DNA of 38,754 nucleotides from Nanobdellota archaeon (GCA_018824365.1 JAHJGQ010000081.1:1-38754); one strand, 5' to 3'; positions 14,231 through 22,537 are shown, counted from the stretch's first letter. The notes: a model not told the origin generated them from the letters alone. A program made the numbers and translations.

Positions 14231-15028
14231 ATGAACTTAGTAGACATCCACTGCCACTTGAACCATCAGTTATTCAAAGATGATCTAGATGAAGTCATCA
14301 AAAGGGCTAAAAAAGCCGGAGTAAAAGCAATCATCGTTTCCGGAGTCAATCCTCCTGCTAACAGAGAGGTATTGAAATTAGCCGAAAAAGATTCTATCAT
14401 TAAAGTTTCTTTAGGGATATATCCTATTGATGCTTTAGGACTTTCAGAAGGAGAGACTGGCCTTCCTAGACAGATAGTTCCAATAGATTTGGAAGAAGAG
14501 TTCAAATTCATTGAAAAGAATGAAGATAAAATTGTGGCTGTTGGAGAAGTAGGCATGGACTTTCATTGGGATAAAGAACATCATCAACAGCAGGAAGAGA
14601 ATTTTAGGAAAATAATCCGGTTTGTTAAAAAAATAAGAAAGCCTATAATTATACATTCTAGAAAAGCGGAAATAGAATGCATAGATGTTCTGGAAGAAGA
14701 GGTTCCAAATAAAGAAATTCCAATTATCATGCATTGTTTTTCCGGGAATAAAAAATTGATCAAAAGAGCTGCTGATTTTGGATGCTATTTTTCTATTCCG
14801 CCAATCATAACTAAACTACAACATTTCCAAACATTAACAGAGATCGCTCCGTTAACACAACTATTTACTGAAACTGATGCTCCCTGGTTATCTCCATTTA
14901 AAGATAAAAAGAATGAACCGGCTTTTGTAATTGAAAGTATCAAGAAGATAGCAGAAATCAAAGGTATTTCTCAGAGAGAAGTTGCAGAACAGATTTGGAA
15001 AAATTATGAAACGGTTTTTAAATCTTAA
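14231..15028 (+). CDS. tatD: TatD-family metal-dependent DNase
   Basis: An amidohydrolase-fold nuclease. DIHCHLNH at residues 5-12 supplies the first metal ligands, GEVGMDFHW near 108-116 the glutamate ligand, IIHSRKA near 140 and HCFSGN near 165 the histidines, and ETDAPWLSP near 215 the last Asp. At 265 aa it has the full TatD length. TatD enzymes act as 3'-5' exonucleases on DNA or RNA or as D-amino-acyl processing enzymes; the exact substrate cannot be told. A TATA-like box about 29 nt before the ATG supports leaderless transcription. It converges with the HD gene, overlapping by 4 nt. Confidence 0.92.
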   Translation: MNLVDIHCHLNHQLFKDDLDEVIKRAKKAGVKAIIVSGVNPPANREVLKLAEKDSIIKVSLGIYPIDALGLSEGETGLPRQIVPIDLEEEFKFIEKNEDKIVAVGEVGMDFHWDKEHHQQQEENFRKIIRFVKKIRKPIIIHSRKAEIECIDVLEEEVPNKEIPIIMHCFSGNKKLIKRAADFGCYFSIPPIITKLQHFQTLTEIAPLTQLFTETDAPWLSPFKDKKNEPAFVIESIKKIAEIKGISQREVAEQIWKNYETVFKS

Positions 15029-16209
15029 TTATCAATTCTTGCATTAAGATTCAATTCTGAACTTAGAAACTTAGAAAGGACATAATCAGGAAAGTATAAC
15101 AAGTTAGCAATTATTTCTTTCATTGCGTAAGCATCTTTATAATCAATTATGGCTCTTATTTGTTCTTCTGTGAATCTGAAATCTCCAAAAAAATTTCGGC
15201 AGTAATTACTTTCTACTTCTCTCATTCGGTTGAATTTTTCCCATTCATGATGAAGGCGGGCATCATATTTTCTGATGACTCCTTGAAACAGTTTTATCAA
15301 GTGTGTTTCATTTTTGTCTACTTTGGTCACTTCCCATACCCCTGATTTTTCCATAGCAAATTTTTTGAAAGCCAACTGGATCATTGACTGGGTATTCCCC
15401 ATCCCTTTCGCGAAACAAGTGTTACAGATGGTTAGAAAAGCATCATACGTTGATTTTGCACATCTTTTGAACAAGAGTTGAGTTGGAGATAATTCTTCAG
15501 ATTCTTTATTTTTATTCGCTTCTTCAAGCAGATAATTTTTAGTATTATTGAGGATAAAAAGATTCTTGAAACATTGGAAGATCCTTTTCTCCTCGCTGAA
15601 ACATTCAATACATTGGATGTTATGCATCCTGTCAGCCAGTTTAACTTGTATGGCAATCTCTTTGGCTTTTTCATCTTCACATTGAAAGATGTTAGAGATG
15701 GAGCGGTAGTAAAAGTCTCTTTTGTGTCTGGTAAGAAGCTTCAAAGTTTTTATGATTAGTTTAACTCTTTCTTCACATTCTTTGTCTTCATTTTCTATAT
15801 GGTTGCTTTTGTAGAATTCTCTCAGTTCTTTCTCTAATTTGTCAAGAACATTAATTTCATACTCATCTAGATATTTGATCCCTTCATCATCTTCTTCAAT
15901 TTCATGCGTAATCTTATATAAGTCAACATTATCTTCTATAAAATCATGAATCAAACCAACACAGAGGATGATCTCATCGTAAATTTTAGCATTTTTCAAA
16001 GCCAAAACAGTATTCAAAGGGTGGGTCAGGGTTTCCTGCCTGTTCTTACGTAAAGGAAGATGAGAATATAATTCTTCAACTTTTTTGTATAAGTAAGAAT
16101 AAAACAATCCATCATCTGAAACAGAGCTTTTTAGCTTTTCAAGATTGTCTTCTTTTTTCCAATGCTCTAAATATTTGAAAGAAGCATATTCTAATGATTC
16201 ATTGTCCAT
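15025..16209 (-). CDS. RelA/SpoT-type HD-domain protein
   Basis: The first 200 residues have the order of an RSH hydrolase: first His in LTHPLNTVLAL near residue 62, HD-x-x-ED in LIHDFIEDN near 86-94, and LADRMHN near 193-199, the signature that ends the manganese site of SpoT and Mesh1. Such domains remove pyrophosphate from (p)ppGpp. No synthetase or TGS domain follows; the last 190 residues are helical and unrecognised. In archaea, where (p)ppGpp is rare, another nucleotide may be the substrate. Its stop overlaps the end of tatD. Confidence 0.75.
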   Translation of the reverse strand: MDNESLEYASFKYLEHWKKEDNLEKLKSSVSDDGLFYSYLYKKVEELYSHLPLRKNRQETLTHPLNTVLALKNAKIYDEIILCVGLIHDFIEDNVDLYKITHEIEEDDEGIKYLDEYEINVLDKLEKELREFYKSNHIENEDKECEERVKLIIKTLKLLTRHKRDFYYRSISNIFQCEDEKAKEIAIQVKLADRMHNIQCIECFSEEKRIFQCFKNLFILNNTKNYLLEEANKNKESEELSPTQLLFKRCAKSTYDAFLTICNTCFAKGMGNTQSMIQLAFKKFAMEKSGVWEVTKVDKNETHLIKLFQGVIRKYDARLHHEWEKFNRMREVESNYCRNFFGDFRFTEEQIRAIIDYKDAYAMKEIIANLLYFPDYVLSKFLSSELNLNARIDN

Positions 16210-16360
16210 TTGATATTAAAATTAAGATGATTATTTTAATTTTTTGGGAATTTTTTAATTATTTTAGCAATATTTATAGATTAATAGGGTTTGTTTTATG
16301 TGTGCAATCAAATTGTCAATCTCTTTTAACTAAGATTTCTTAAATTATTTTCAGAAACCT

Positions 16361-16367
16361 TTATAAA
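16361..16367 (+). promoter_or_regulatory. TATA box of rpoL
   Basis: TTATAAA starts 31 nt before ATG 16392; used here as the reference spacing for leaderless starts. Confidence 0.6.
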
Positions 16368-16391
16368 CAAATCATCTTAAAATATTAAATC

Positions 16392-16664
16392 ATGGAATTC
16401 AATGTTCTAGAAGAGACAAAAAATAAACTTGTTTTTGAACTAAAAGGAGAAACGCATACATTTTGTAATATCCTAAAAGAAGAATTGCTTACAGTTAAAG
16501 GCGTTTCTTTGGCAATCTATAGGATCGACCATCCTTTAATTGGTGTTCCTCAGATGAGGATAGAGACTACTAAAGGAACAGAACCTAGAAAAGCACTTAA
16601 AGAAGCTTTGGCAAACATAAAGAAAAAAGCAATTGAATTTCAAAAAGAAGTAAATAAGTTTTAA
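16392..16664 (+). CDS. rpoL: DNA-directed RNA polymerase subunit Rpo11 (L)
   Basis: A 90-aa protein with the Rpb11-like fold: ETHTFCNILKEELL near residues 20-33 is the conserved helix that pairs with Rpo3, followed by I-x-H-P-L-x-G-x-P near 45-53 and the C-terminal helix. It is the partner of Rpo3 (encoded at 20232) in the assembly platform of archaeal RNA polymerase. It is monocistronic with its own leaderless promoter. Confidence 0.93.
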   Translation: MEFNVLEETKNKLVFELKGETHTFCNILKEELLTVKGVSLAIYRIDHPLIGVPQMRIETTKGTEPRKALKEALANIKKKAIEFQKEVNKF

Positions 16665-16772
16665 TTTGAGTTTCTTAGTTTAATGGATTTTCTAATAGAT
16701 TTTCTGTTTTTAATTAATTTTTATTGATTTTTTAGAAAAAAAATTTAAACCCCACCCCTCCTAAGTATCTTT

Positions 16773-18221
16773 ATGTCTCAACTTGATAAAGGTATTTGTC
16801 TAAGATTTTATAAACGTAGAGATGTTCAGGATGCTATAATAGTTCATGCACGGCAGAAAGAAATTGGGGTGAGATATGGGACTGATTTTGGCAAACGTCC
16901 AGATATCCTTTCTTATCCTCGTGAAATTTTGGAATTAGCTAAACAAGGGGTCACCTCATTTCATTGCAGTGAAGAACTATGGGAAAATCCTCTCTCTTTA
17001 GATAGTAATTTTAACCGGAAAGAACTGGATGAGCTGCGGATAGGATGGGACCTTGTATTAGATATAGATTGTAAATTTATTGATTATAGCAAAATAAGTG
17101 CAGATCTGATTGTCAGATTTCTTAAATATTGTGGAGTAAAAGATATATCGGTAAAGTTTAGTGGGAACAAAGGATTCCATATCGGCGTGCCTTTTGAAGC
17201 ATTTCCTAAAAAAGTAGGTGACTCACTCGTTAAAGATCTTTTTCCTGAGGCAGCTAAGAAAATAGCTTTTTATATTAAAGAGAACATCAAAGAAGAATTA
17301 GAAAAAAGAGTTCTTGAATTTGAGAAAAACGATTTTAATAAAGTAAAAGAAAAAGTTGAACTGCCTCAAGAAGAGATTATCCGTTATGAAGAAAATGAGT
17401 TTGGAGATAAGATCCCTAAATTAAGTGTTGATAAGTTTCTAGAAATAGATACTGTATTAATTTCTTCAAGACATTTGTATCGGGCACCTTACAGCCTGCA
17501 TGAAAAGTCCGGCTTAATAAGTCTACCAATCGATCCAGAAAAAGTGATGGGATTTGAAAAAAACATGGCCAGACCGGAAGATCTCATCATACCCAATTTT
17601 ATTTTTTTAGACAGGGATGTTAATGATGAGAGCGGCAGAAGATTGTTGATACAGGCTTTGGATTTTGAAGTTAAAGCCGAAGAAAAAGATTATAAGATCC
17701 ATCTTCATGGTAATGCTCAGGAATATGAAGAACTGGTGATTGAAAGCCCAATAAAAGAAGATTTCTTTCCCCCTTGCATTTTGAAGATCCTTGAAGGCGT
17801 AGAAGATGGTAAGAAAAGAGCAGTCTTTATCTTGATGAATTTCTTAGGTAAGATTGGTTGGAACAAGAATGAAATTGAGCTGTATATCCTTAAATGGAAC
17901 AAAGAAAAGAATAAAGAACCATTGCGTGAAAATTATGTCAAAGGGCAGTTAAGATATTTCAAGCCGGGAGATAAGCTGTCTCCTAATTGTGATAATGAAG
18001 CTTATTACAAAGATTTGGGAAATTGTTTACCAAATAAATTGTGTGGAAAGATCAAGAATCCCGTCAACTATACAATCTTAAGATGGAAGAGTCATTTAAG
18101 AGATAGAGAAGAGGAAAATGCAGGGAAAAAGATAGAAAAAAAAAGAGAGAAGAAAGATAAAAAAGAAGAAAAAGTCAAATTGTCTTCTGGTCAAGATCTT
18201 AACCCTCAAAATCCTAGCTAA
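16773..18221 (+). CDS. priS: DNA primase, PriS fused to PriL C-terminal Fe-S domain
   Basis: It makes RNA/DNA primers for replication. The N-terminal PriS catalytic part has DLVLDID near residues 93-99 (metal-binding acidic pair) and SGNKGFHIGVP near 130-140. From about residue 330 the sequence changes to the PriL C-terminal domain: Cys in FPPC near 335 and three more at about 404, 418 and 424 (SPNC, GNC, KLC), the four ligands of its 4Fe-4S cluster. Both halves are therefore in one 482-aa chain. The PriL N-terminal bridge domain appears reduced or absent. Fused primases are known in Nanoarchaeum and other DPANN, which supports the lineage call. The C-terminus is a lysine-rich tail. Confidence 0.9.
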   Translation: MSQLDKGICLRFYKRRDVQDAIIVHARQKEIGVRYGTDFGKRPDILSYPREILELAKQGVTSFHCSEELWENPLSLDSNFNRKELDELRIGWDLVLDIDCKFIDYSKISADLIVRFLKYCGVKDISVKFSGNKGFHIGVPFEAFPKKVGDSLVKDLFPEAAKKIAFYIKENIKEELEKRVLEFEKNDFNKVKEKVELPQEEIIRYEENEFGDKIPKLSVDKFLEIDTVLISSRHLYRAPYSLHEKSGLISLPIDPEKVMGFEKNMARPEDLIIPNFIFLDRDVNDESGRRLLIQALDFEVKAEEKDYKIHLHGNAQEYEELVIESPIKEDFFPPCILKILEGVEDGKKRAVFILMNFLGKIGWNKNEIELYILKWNKEKNKEPLRENYVKGQLRYFKPGDKLSPNCDNEAYYKDLGNCLPNKLCGKIKNPVNYTILRWKSHLRDREEENAGKKIEKKREKKDKKEEKVKLSSGQDLNPQNPS

Positions 18222-18282
18222 ATGTTTTGAACAACACAGATGCCATGCCAAACTTGATTTTCTTGCTAAAGCCTACGGCCAT
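18214..18282 (-). other. Short possible ORF or remnant, less AT-rich
   Basis: A 22-codon minus-strand frame (starting MAVGFSKKIKF, preceded in frame by eight open codons) lies in a less AT-rich patch between the primase stop and the ribosomal operon promoter. The composition looks protein-like, with mixed hydrophobic and basic residues, but there is no clear promoter or SD. It may be a relic of a displaced gene or chance. Confidence 0.2.
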
Positions 18283-18342
18283 CTCAGCGAGCACTAATCT
18301 ACTCTGCTAATAAATCAATTAATACTTTCTTAACCAAAATCT

Positions 18343-18349
18343 TTATAAA
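18343..18349 (+). promoter_or_regulatory. TATA box of the ribosomal operon
   Basis: TTATAAA predicts a start near 18374, giving a 5' leader of about 110 nt before the uS13 ATG, unlike the leaderless genes around it. Confidence 0.55.
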
Positions 18350-18373
18350 CAAACCACCTCTTCAAGCATAAAC

Positions 18374-18483
18374 TGGTCCGAGTTAACGCGCATAGGGCTA
18401 ACATTAAATGTTAATTCTAGCGTGTTATGTGCCGGTAGTCAGATTGCCGGTTCTGCTGGCAGATAATAAAGGAAACTAAGAAA
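18374..18483 (+). promoter_or_regulatory. Structured 5' leader of the ribosomal operon
   Basis: GCGCATA (18388-18394) pairs with TATGTGC (18426-18432), and inside it GCTA (18397-18400) with TAGC (18418-18421), closing an AACATTAAATGTT hairpin. A second hairpin is GCCGG-TTCTG-CTGGC (18446-18460). Such leaders often serve autoregulation by a ribosomal protein of the operon (S4 does this for the bacterial alpha operon); here that is inference. Confidence 0.45.
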
Positions 18484-18972
18484 ATGGCTGAAAAACAAGC
18501 AAACTTTAGGCATATTGTACGTGTAGCTAATGTAGATTTGCCTGGAGAAAAACAAACAAGATTTGCACTTACAAAAATCAAAGGAATAGGCATAAATTTT
18601 GCTGATTCAATCTGTGCTGTGACTGGCGTAGATAAAAATGTTAAAGTTGGTATGCTTGGCGATGAAGATGTAAAGAAGCTCAACGACATCATTCAAACTC
18701 CGAAAGAGAATGGAGTGCCAGTATGGATGTTTAATAGAAGAAAAGATTATACAACTGGTGAAGATCAGCATTTAATCACAGGATCATTAGGATTTGTCAA
18801 AGAAAATGATCTTAAGCGTTTAAAGAAAATTAAAACCTTGCGTGGAATGAGACATCAGAAAGGTCTTCCAGTAAGAGGGCAAAGAACAAGATCAAATTTC
18901 AGAAAGAGTAAAGGTAAAGTAATAGGAGTTAAAAAGAAAGCAGCACCTGCAAAGGGTGGAGCTAAGAAATAA
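18484..18972 (+). CDS. rps13: Ribosomal protein uS13
   Basis: Small-subunit head protein contacting the tRNA P site and the uS19 and bridge region. FRHIVRVANVDLPG at the start, KGIG helix-hairpin-helix near residues 33-40, and LRGMRHQKGLPVRGQRT near 120-136 are diagnostic. At 162 aa it has the usual archaeal length, with a basic, alanine-rich tail. It is first in the canonical archaeal order uS13-uS4-uS11-Rpo3-eL18-uL13-uS9-Rpo10. Confidence 0.96.
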   Translation: MAEKQANFRHIVRVANVDLPGEKQTRFALTKIKGIGINFADSICAVTGVDKNVKVGMLGDEDVKKLNDIIQTPKENGVPVWMFNRRKDYTTGEDQHLITGSLGFVKENDLKRLKKIKTLRGMRHQKGLPVRGQRTRSNFRKSKGKVIGVKKKAAPAKGGAKK

Positions 18973-18977
18973 ATAAA

Positions 18978-19028
18978 ATGGGACAACAAAAAACAAGTTT
19001 TTTGAGCCCGATTTTTAGAGGTGAATAA
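18978..19028 (+). CDS. 16-codon mini-ORF before uS4
   Basis: ATG 18978 opens a frame MGQQKTSFLSPIFRGE that stops at TAA 19026-19028, two bases before the AUC initiator of uS4. It starts 5 nt after the uS13 stop, so ribosomes leaving uS13 could translate it, melt the hairpin at 19008-19035 and reinitiate at uS4. It has no SD of its own. A real leader peptide or a chance frame are both possible. Confidence 0.35.
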   Translation: MGQQKTSFLSPIFRGE

Positions 19029-19035
19029 AAATCGG
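19008..19035 (+). promoter_or_regulatory. Hairpin presenting SD and masking the uS4 start
   Basis: CCGATTTTTA (19008-19017) pairs perfectly with TAAAAATCGG (19026-19035), a 10-bp stem with loop GAGGTGAA, which is the Shine-Dalgarno sequence. The uS4 initiator AUC (19031-19033) lies in the 3' arm; its C pairs with G19010, so an AUG there would break the stem. This arrangement is typical of translational control elements. Confidence 0.6.
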
Positions 19036-19723
19036 AGACCCTAAAAAACAAAGGAAGAAGTACTCAACACCAATGCATCCTTGGATTCAAAGTAATATTG
19101 AGTCAGAGAAGAAGATAAAAGAAGAGTATGGTCTTAAGAATAAAACAGAGATCTTCATAGCAAATTCATTTCTGAAAAAATATAAAAATATAGCTAAAGC
19201 ACTTATTGCTAAGAAAACGGAACAGGGAGAGAAAGAAAAATTACAAATTCTTAAAAAATTGCAGCAATTGGGCTTGCTTTCTGTTGGTTCAGACCTTGAT
19301 CAGATTCTTGGGCTTGAGATGAAAGATGTTTTAGAAAGACGCCTGCAGAGTATTGTTTTTAGGAAAGGTTTAGCCAAATCAATTAATCAAGCACGACAGT
19401 TCATAGTTCATCGTCACATTATGGTTGGAGATAAAGAGATCTCAATGCCTTCTTACTTGGTTTCTCTCGAAGAAGAGAACAAGATTGGTTTTAAAATGAA
19501 TTCTTCACTTGCCAGCGAAGATCATCCTGAAAGGATTAATACCGAGGCAAAGGAAATAAAAGAAGAAGTGGAAGCAATAAAAGACCATCAAAAAAAATCT
19601 AATAGTAAAAGTAAAAAGAAAGAAGTTGAAGACACTGAAGATTTAGATGCAGATGTTTTAGATGCAGAGGTGTTAGAAGAATCTGAAAATTTAGGTCTTG
19701 TTGAGGAAGAAAATGAAAACTAA
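19031..19723 (+). CDS. rps4: Ribosomal protein uS4, non-AUG (AUC) start
   Basis: 16S rRNA-binding assembly protein. The ORF track begins at ATG 19073, but the 13 codons before it read [13 protein letters not shown], the conserved N-terminus that archaeal uS4 carries directly after Met. The codon at the Met position is ATC. In frame upstream there is only ATA, AAA and then a TGA stop, so no ATG, GTG or TTG is possible. SD GAGGTGA is 6 nt before ATC. The S4 domain follows ([23 protein letters not shown]), and an acidic, lysine-rich extension of about 60 residues ends the protein. A sequencing error (ATG to ATC) is the main alternative. Confidence 0.85.
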   Translation: MGDPKKQRKKYSTPMHPWIQSNIESEKKIKEEYGLKNKTEIFIANSFLKKYKNIAKALIAKKTEQGEKEKLQILKKLQQLGLLSVGSDLDQILGLEMKDVLERRLQSIVFRKGLAKSINQARQFIVHRHIMVGDKEISMPSYLVSLEEENKIGFKMNSSLASEDHPERINTEAKEIKEEVEAIKDHQKKSNSKSKKKEVEDTEDLDADVLDAEVLEESENLGLVEEENEN

Positions 19724-20165
19724 TAATTATCATAAAGAATCGGGCAATCATGATGGAAGAGTTCCAAGAACAAACTTTAATATCAAATGGGGAATTGCTC
19801 ATATTTACTCATCTTATAATAATACTATCATTACTGTTACAGATATAACGGGAACAGAAACGATTGCACGTTCAAGTGGTGGTCAGATTGTAAAGTCTGA
19901 CAGATTAGAAAGTTCACCTACCGCTGCAATGGGTGCAGCAAAAAAAGTGTCTGAGATCTGTAGAGAAAAAGGCATTAATGGATTATATATTCGTGTAAGA
20001 GCTAAAGGCGGGCATAATGGTCCTAAAAATACCGGTCCAGGAGCTCAGGCTGCAATAAGAGCACTTTCAAGAGTTGGTATGAGGATAGGTAAGATTGAAG
20101 AAGTGACTCCAGAACCTCATAACGGCTGCAGAGCAAAGGGCGGTAGAAGAGGAAGAAGAGTATAA
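19713..20165 (+). CDS. rps11: Ribosomal protein uS11
   Basis: Small-subunit platform protein near the E site. [22 protein letters not shown] near residues 24-45 and the C-terminal basic [18 protein letters not shown] segment are diagnostic. The start is ATG 19713, which overlaps the uS4 stop by 11 nt; the TTG at 19698 in the track lies inside uS4. The overlap indicates coupled translation with uS4. Confidence 0.95.
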   Translation: MKTNNYHKESGNHDGRVPRTNFNIKWGIAHIYSSYNNTIITVTDITGTETIARSSGGQIVKSDRLESSPTAAMGAAKKVSEICREKGINGLYIRVRAKGGHNGPKNTGPGAQAAIRALSRVGMRIGKIEEVTPEPHNGCRAKGGRRGRRV

Positions 20166-20231
20166 AGATAGTATAAATAAATTTATCATATAAATCTTAT
20201 AAATCTAAATGAAGATTAAAAAATAAAAAAA

Positions 20232-21008
20232 ATGAAATGCGAAAAAATTAAGGAAGAAAAAAAGAAAGGCAAGCTTACATTCCTGCTTAAAGGAAGCAAT
20301 GAAGTTTTCGCTAATACTATTAGAAGGTTAATTATTGAAGAAGTTCCTACTTTAGCTGTTGAAGATGTAGAAGTAAAAGACAATAGTTCATCTTTATCTG
20401 ATGAAATGCTTGCTCTACGTTTAGGTCTGATTCCAATAAAAACAGATCTTAAGAGCTATAGGCTGCCAAAAAACCAAGACGAAGTTGATGAAAAGGTTGC
20501 TAGTTGTACCTTGCAGCTGAAATTAAAGTCAAGTAAAAAAGGTTATGTTTATGCTAAAGACACAGAAAGTTCAGATCCAAAATGCAACTTTGTTTATGAG
20601 GAGATGCCTGTCGTAAAATTACTTTCAAAACAAAAGTTAGATGTTACCATGACTGCAGTGATGGGCATGGGAAAAGATCACACAAAATGGTCGCCTGGTT
20701 TGATTTTTTACAAAAAAGAACCTGTCCTAAAATTAGGTAAAGTTGAAAATCCTGCAAAAATAGCAGAAGTATGTACTGACGGATTATTCAAGATAAAAGA
20801 CGGAAAAGTAGAGTTAATCGATGAAAAAGTATATGATAGTAAGCTGCTTGAGATGTATGCTGAAATTGATAAAGGGATTACGCTTGAATATTCTAATAAT
20901 ATTGTCTTTAATATGGAAAGCTGGGGCCAGTTAACTTGTAAAGAGATGCTATCTAAAAGTGCTGAAATACTAATCGAAAAAACTGAAGAATTATCAAAAT
21001 TGATTTAA
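20232..21008 (+). CDS. rpoD: DNA-directed RNA polymerase subunit Rpo3 (D)
   Basis: Alpha-like assembly subunit that pairs with Rpo11. VFANTIRRLIIEEVPTLAVEDV near residues 25-46 is the conserved alpha-family dimerisation helix, followed by LALRLGLIPI near 62-71. At 258 aa it has the usual archaeal length. The insert region has few cysteines, so no 4Fe-4S cluster of the kind found in some archaeal Rpo3 proteins is evident. It lies 66 nt after uS11 and 1 nt before eL18. Confidence 0.95.
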   Translation: MKCEKIKEEKKKGKLTFLLKGSNEVFANTIRRLIIEEVPTLAVEDVEVKDNSSSLSDEMLALRLGLIPIKTDLKSYRLPKNQDEVDEKVASCTLQLKLKSSKKGYVYAKDTESSDPKCNFVYEEMPVVKLLSKQKLDVTMTAVMGMGKDHTKWSPGLIFYKKEPVLKLGKVENPAKIAEVCTDGLFKIKDGKVELIDEKVYDSKLLEMYAEIDKGITLEYSNNIVFNMESWGQLTCKEMLSKSAEILIEKTEELSKLI

Positions 21009-21009
21009 A

Positions 21010-21369
21010 ATGGTAAAAAGAACAGGTCCAACAAATTATCAACTGCAACAATTGCTTGTCGAACTAGAAAGTAAAGCAATGGAAAGCAAATTTTGGAGCA
21101 GGATAAAGAAAGATTTGTGTAAGCCGACCAGACAGAGAAGAGAAGTTAACATCTACAAGATCAATCAGTTTGCACGTGATGGTGAAACTGTTGTCATCCC
21201 TGGAAAAGTATTAAGTGTAGGAGAGATGAACAAGAAAGTTGATGTTGCTGCATTCAGTTTTTCACAGGAAGCTAAAGTAAAGATTGAAAGTGCTAAAGGA
21301 AAAGCATTATCAATCAAAGAATTGCTCAAATTAAATCCAGACGGAAAGAAAGTGAGGATATTAGGATGA
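21010..21369 (+). CDS. rpl18e: Ribosomal protein eL18
   Basis: Archaeal/eukaryotic large-subunit protein, 119 aa. KRTGPTNYQLQQLLVELE at the start, RREVNIYKINQFARDGETVVIPGKVLSVGEM near residues 38-68 and the C-terminal KVRILG end are diagnostic. It follows the Rpo3 stop by 1 nt and overlaps the uL13 start by 4 nt (ATGA), so the genes are tightly coupled. Confidence 0.95.
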   Translation: MVKRTGPTNYQLQQLLVELESKAMESKFWSRIKKDLCKPTRQRREVNIYKINQFARDGETVVIPGKVLSVGEMNKKVDVAAFSFSQEAKVKIESAKGKALSIKELLKLNPDGKKVRILG

Positions 21370-21788
21370 AGATTTACAACGGAGAAAGCATGATTCTAGG
21401 AAGACTAGCAGCTAGAGTTGCTAAAGATGCTCTTTTAGGCGAAGAAGTAAAAGTTGTGAATTGCGACAAAGTCATAATAAGTGGAAGAAAAACAAATACT
21501 TTTGCTAATGAGAAACAAAAAAGAGACAGGAAAGGTTATCCATTAAAAAGTGCAAAGTTTTCCCGCCTATCAGATAGATTTGTAAGAAGAACAATCAGGG
21601 GTATGCTTCCTTGGAAGTTGACAAGGGGAAAAGAAGCGTTTAAGCGTATCATGTGTCATGTTGGTGTTCCTTCAGAATTAGCCGGTAAAGATTTTATTAC
21701 TCTTGAAGATTCATCTGTGAAAAAATTACCCGATTTAAAGTATGTAACTATCGGAGATATCTGTAAACAATTAGGGAGAGAAGAATAA
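21366..21788 (+). CDS. rpl13: Ribosomal protein uL13
   Basis: Large-subunit protein, 140 aa. ILGRLAARVAKDALLGEEV near residues 11-29 and VRRTIRGMLPWKLTRGKEAFKRI near 75-97 are the conserved blocks of archaeal uL13. It overlaps the eL18 stop by ATGA and precedes uS9 by 7 nt. Confidence 0.95.
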   Translation: MKIYNGESMILGRLAARVAKDALLGEEVKVVNCDKVIISGRKTNTFANEKQKRDRKGYPLKSAKFSRLSDRFVRRTIRGMLPWKLTRGKEAFKRIMCHVGVPSELAGKDFITLEDSSVKKLPDLKYVTIGDICKQLGREE

Positions 21789-21795
21789 TTAAAAA

Positions 21796-22194
21796 ATGAC
21801 AAAAAAAGTAATCCTGATGCGAGGTAAAAGGAAAAGAGCTATTGCTAGGGCCAGTGTTGGTGCTGGAACAGGTAAAGTGAAAATCAATGGACAGTTTCTC
21901 GATAATTTTTCAAATGATATGTCAAGACTTAGAATAAAAGAGCCGTTAACCTTGGCAAGTGATGTTGTTTCAAAAATTGATGTTAAAGTAAATGTAATTG
22001 GCGGCGGTATGAATGGACAAGCTGATGCAATAAGGTTAGCCATTGCTAGGGCGCTTGTACAACACGAACCTAAATTGAAAAAAATTTTTGAAGATTATGA
22101 TAGATTATTATTGGTTGCAGATGTTCGTAGGAAAGAAGTATGTAAACCTAACGATTCTAAAGCAAGAGCTAAAAGACAGAAGTCTTACAGATGA
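21796..22194 (+). CDS. rps9: Ribosomal protein uS9
   Basis: Small-subunit head protein whose C-terminal tail contacts P-site tRNA. GKRKRAIARASVGAGTGKVKING near residues 10-32, GGGMNGQADAIRLAIARAL near 70-88 and the KARAKRQKSYR tail are diagnostic. ATG 21796 gives seven residues before the conserved start; an internal ATG at 21817 is possible but gives a short N-terminus. Confidence 0.95.
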   Translation: MTKKVILMRGKRKRAIARASVGAGTGKVKINGQFLDNFSNDMSRLRIKEPLTLASDVVSKIDVKVNVIGGGMNGQADAIRLAIARALVQHEPKLKKIFEDYDRLLLVADVRRKEVCKPNDSKARAKRQKSYR

Positions 22195-22206
22195 GGTTAT
22201 AAAAAA

Positions 22207-22404
22207 ATGATTATCCCTATTCGTTGTTTTAGTTGTGGTAAACCAGTTGGCCACTTATGGGAACAGTATAAAGAACGTGTTGAAAAAGGAGAAGAGCCGA
22301 AGAAAGTGATGGATTCTTTAGGTTTAGAGAGATATTGCTGCAGGGGTTTATTCTTAGGACATGTTGATTTGATCGATATTGCTGGTGAGTTTAAGCGATC
22401 TTGA
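22207..22404 (+). CDS. rpoN: DNA-directed RNA polymerase subunit Rpo10 (N)
   Basis: A 65-aa zinc subunit of RNA polymerase. [17 protein letters not shown] at the start carries C-F-S-C-G, and YCCRG near residues 43-47 supplies the last two cysteines of the single zinc site. It lies 12 nt after uS9 and is followed at once by a T10 run that probably ends the operon. Confidence 0.95.
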   Translation: MIIPIRCFSCGKPVGHLWEQYKERVEKGEEPKKVMDSLGLERYCCRGLFLGHVDLIDIAGEFKRS

Positions 22405-22415
22405 TTTTTTTTTTG
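22404..22415 (+). terminator. Poly-T terminator after rpoN
   Basis: A run of ten T directly after the rpoN stop codon, without a strong hairpin. Archaeal RNA polymerase terminates on such T-tracts, which fits the end of the ribosomal operon. Confidence 0.5.
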
Positions 22416-22537
22416 TTCATCTTGATAATCATGATTTCTTCTATTTTGGACAAAGCCTTTTAAATCATAATTTTTATAAAGATTCTACATTATGCTAATT
22501 GTAATAGATGTTCTATAATTAAATCGGGGGTTTACTT

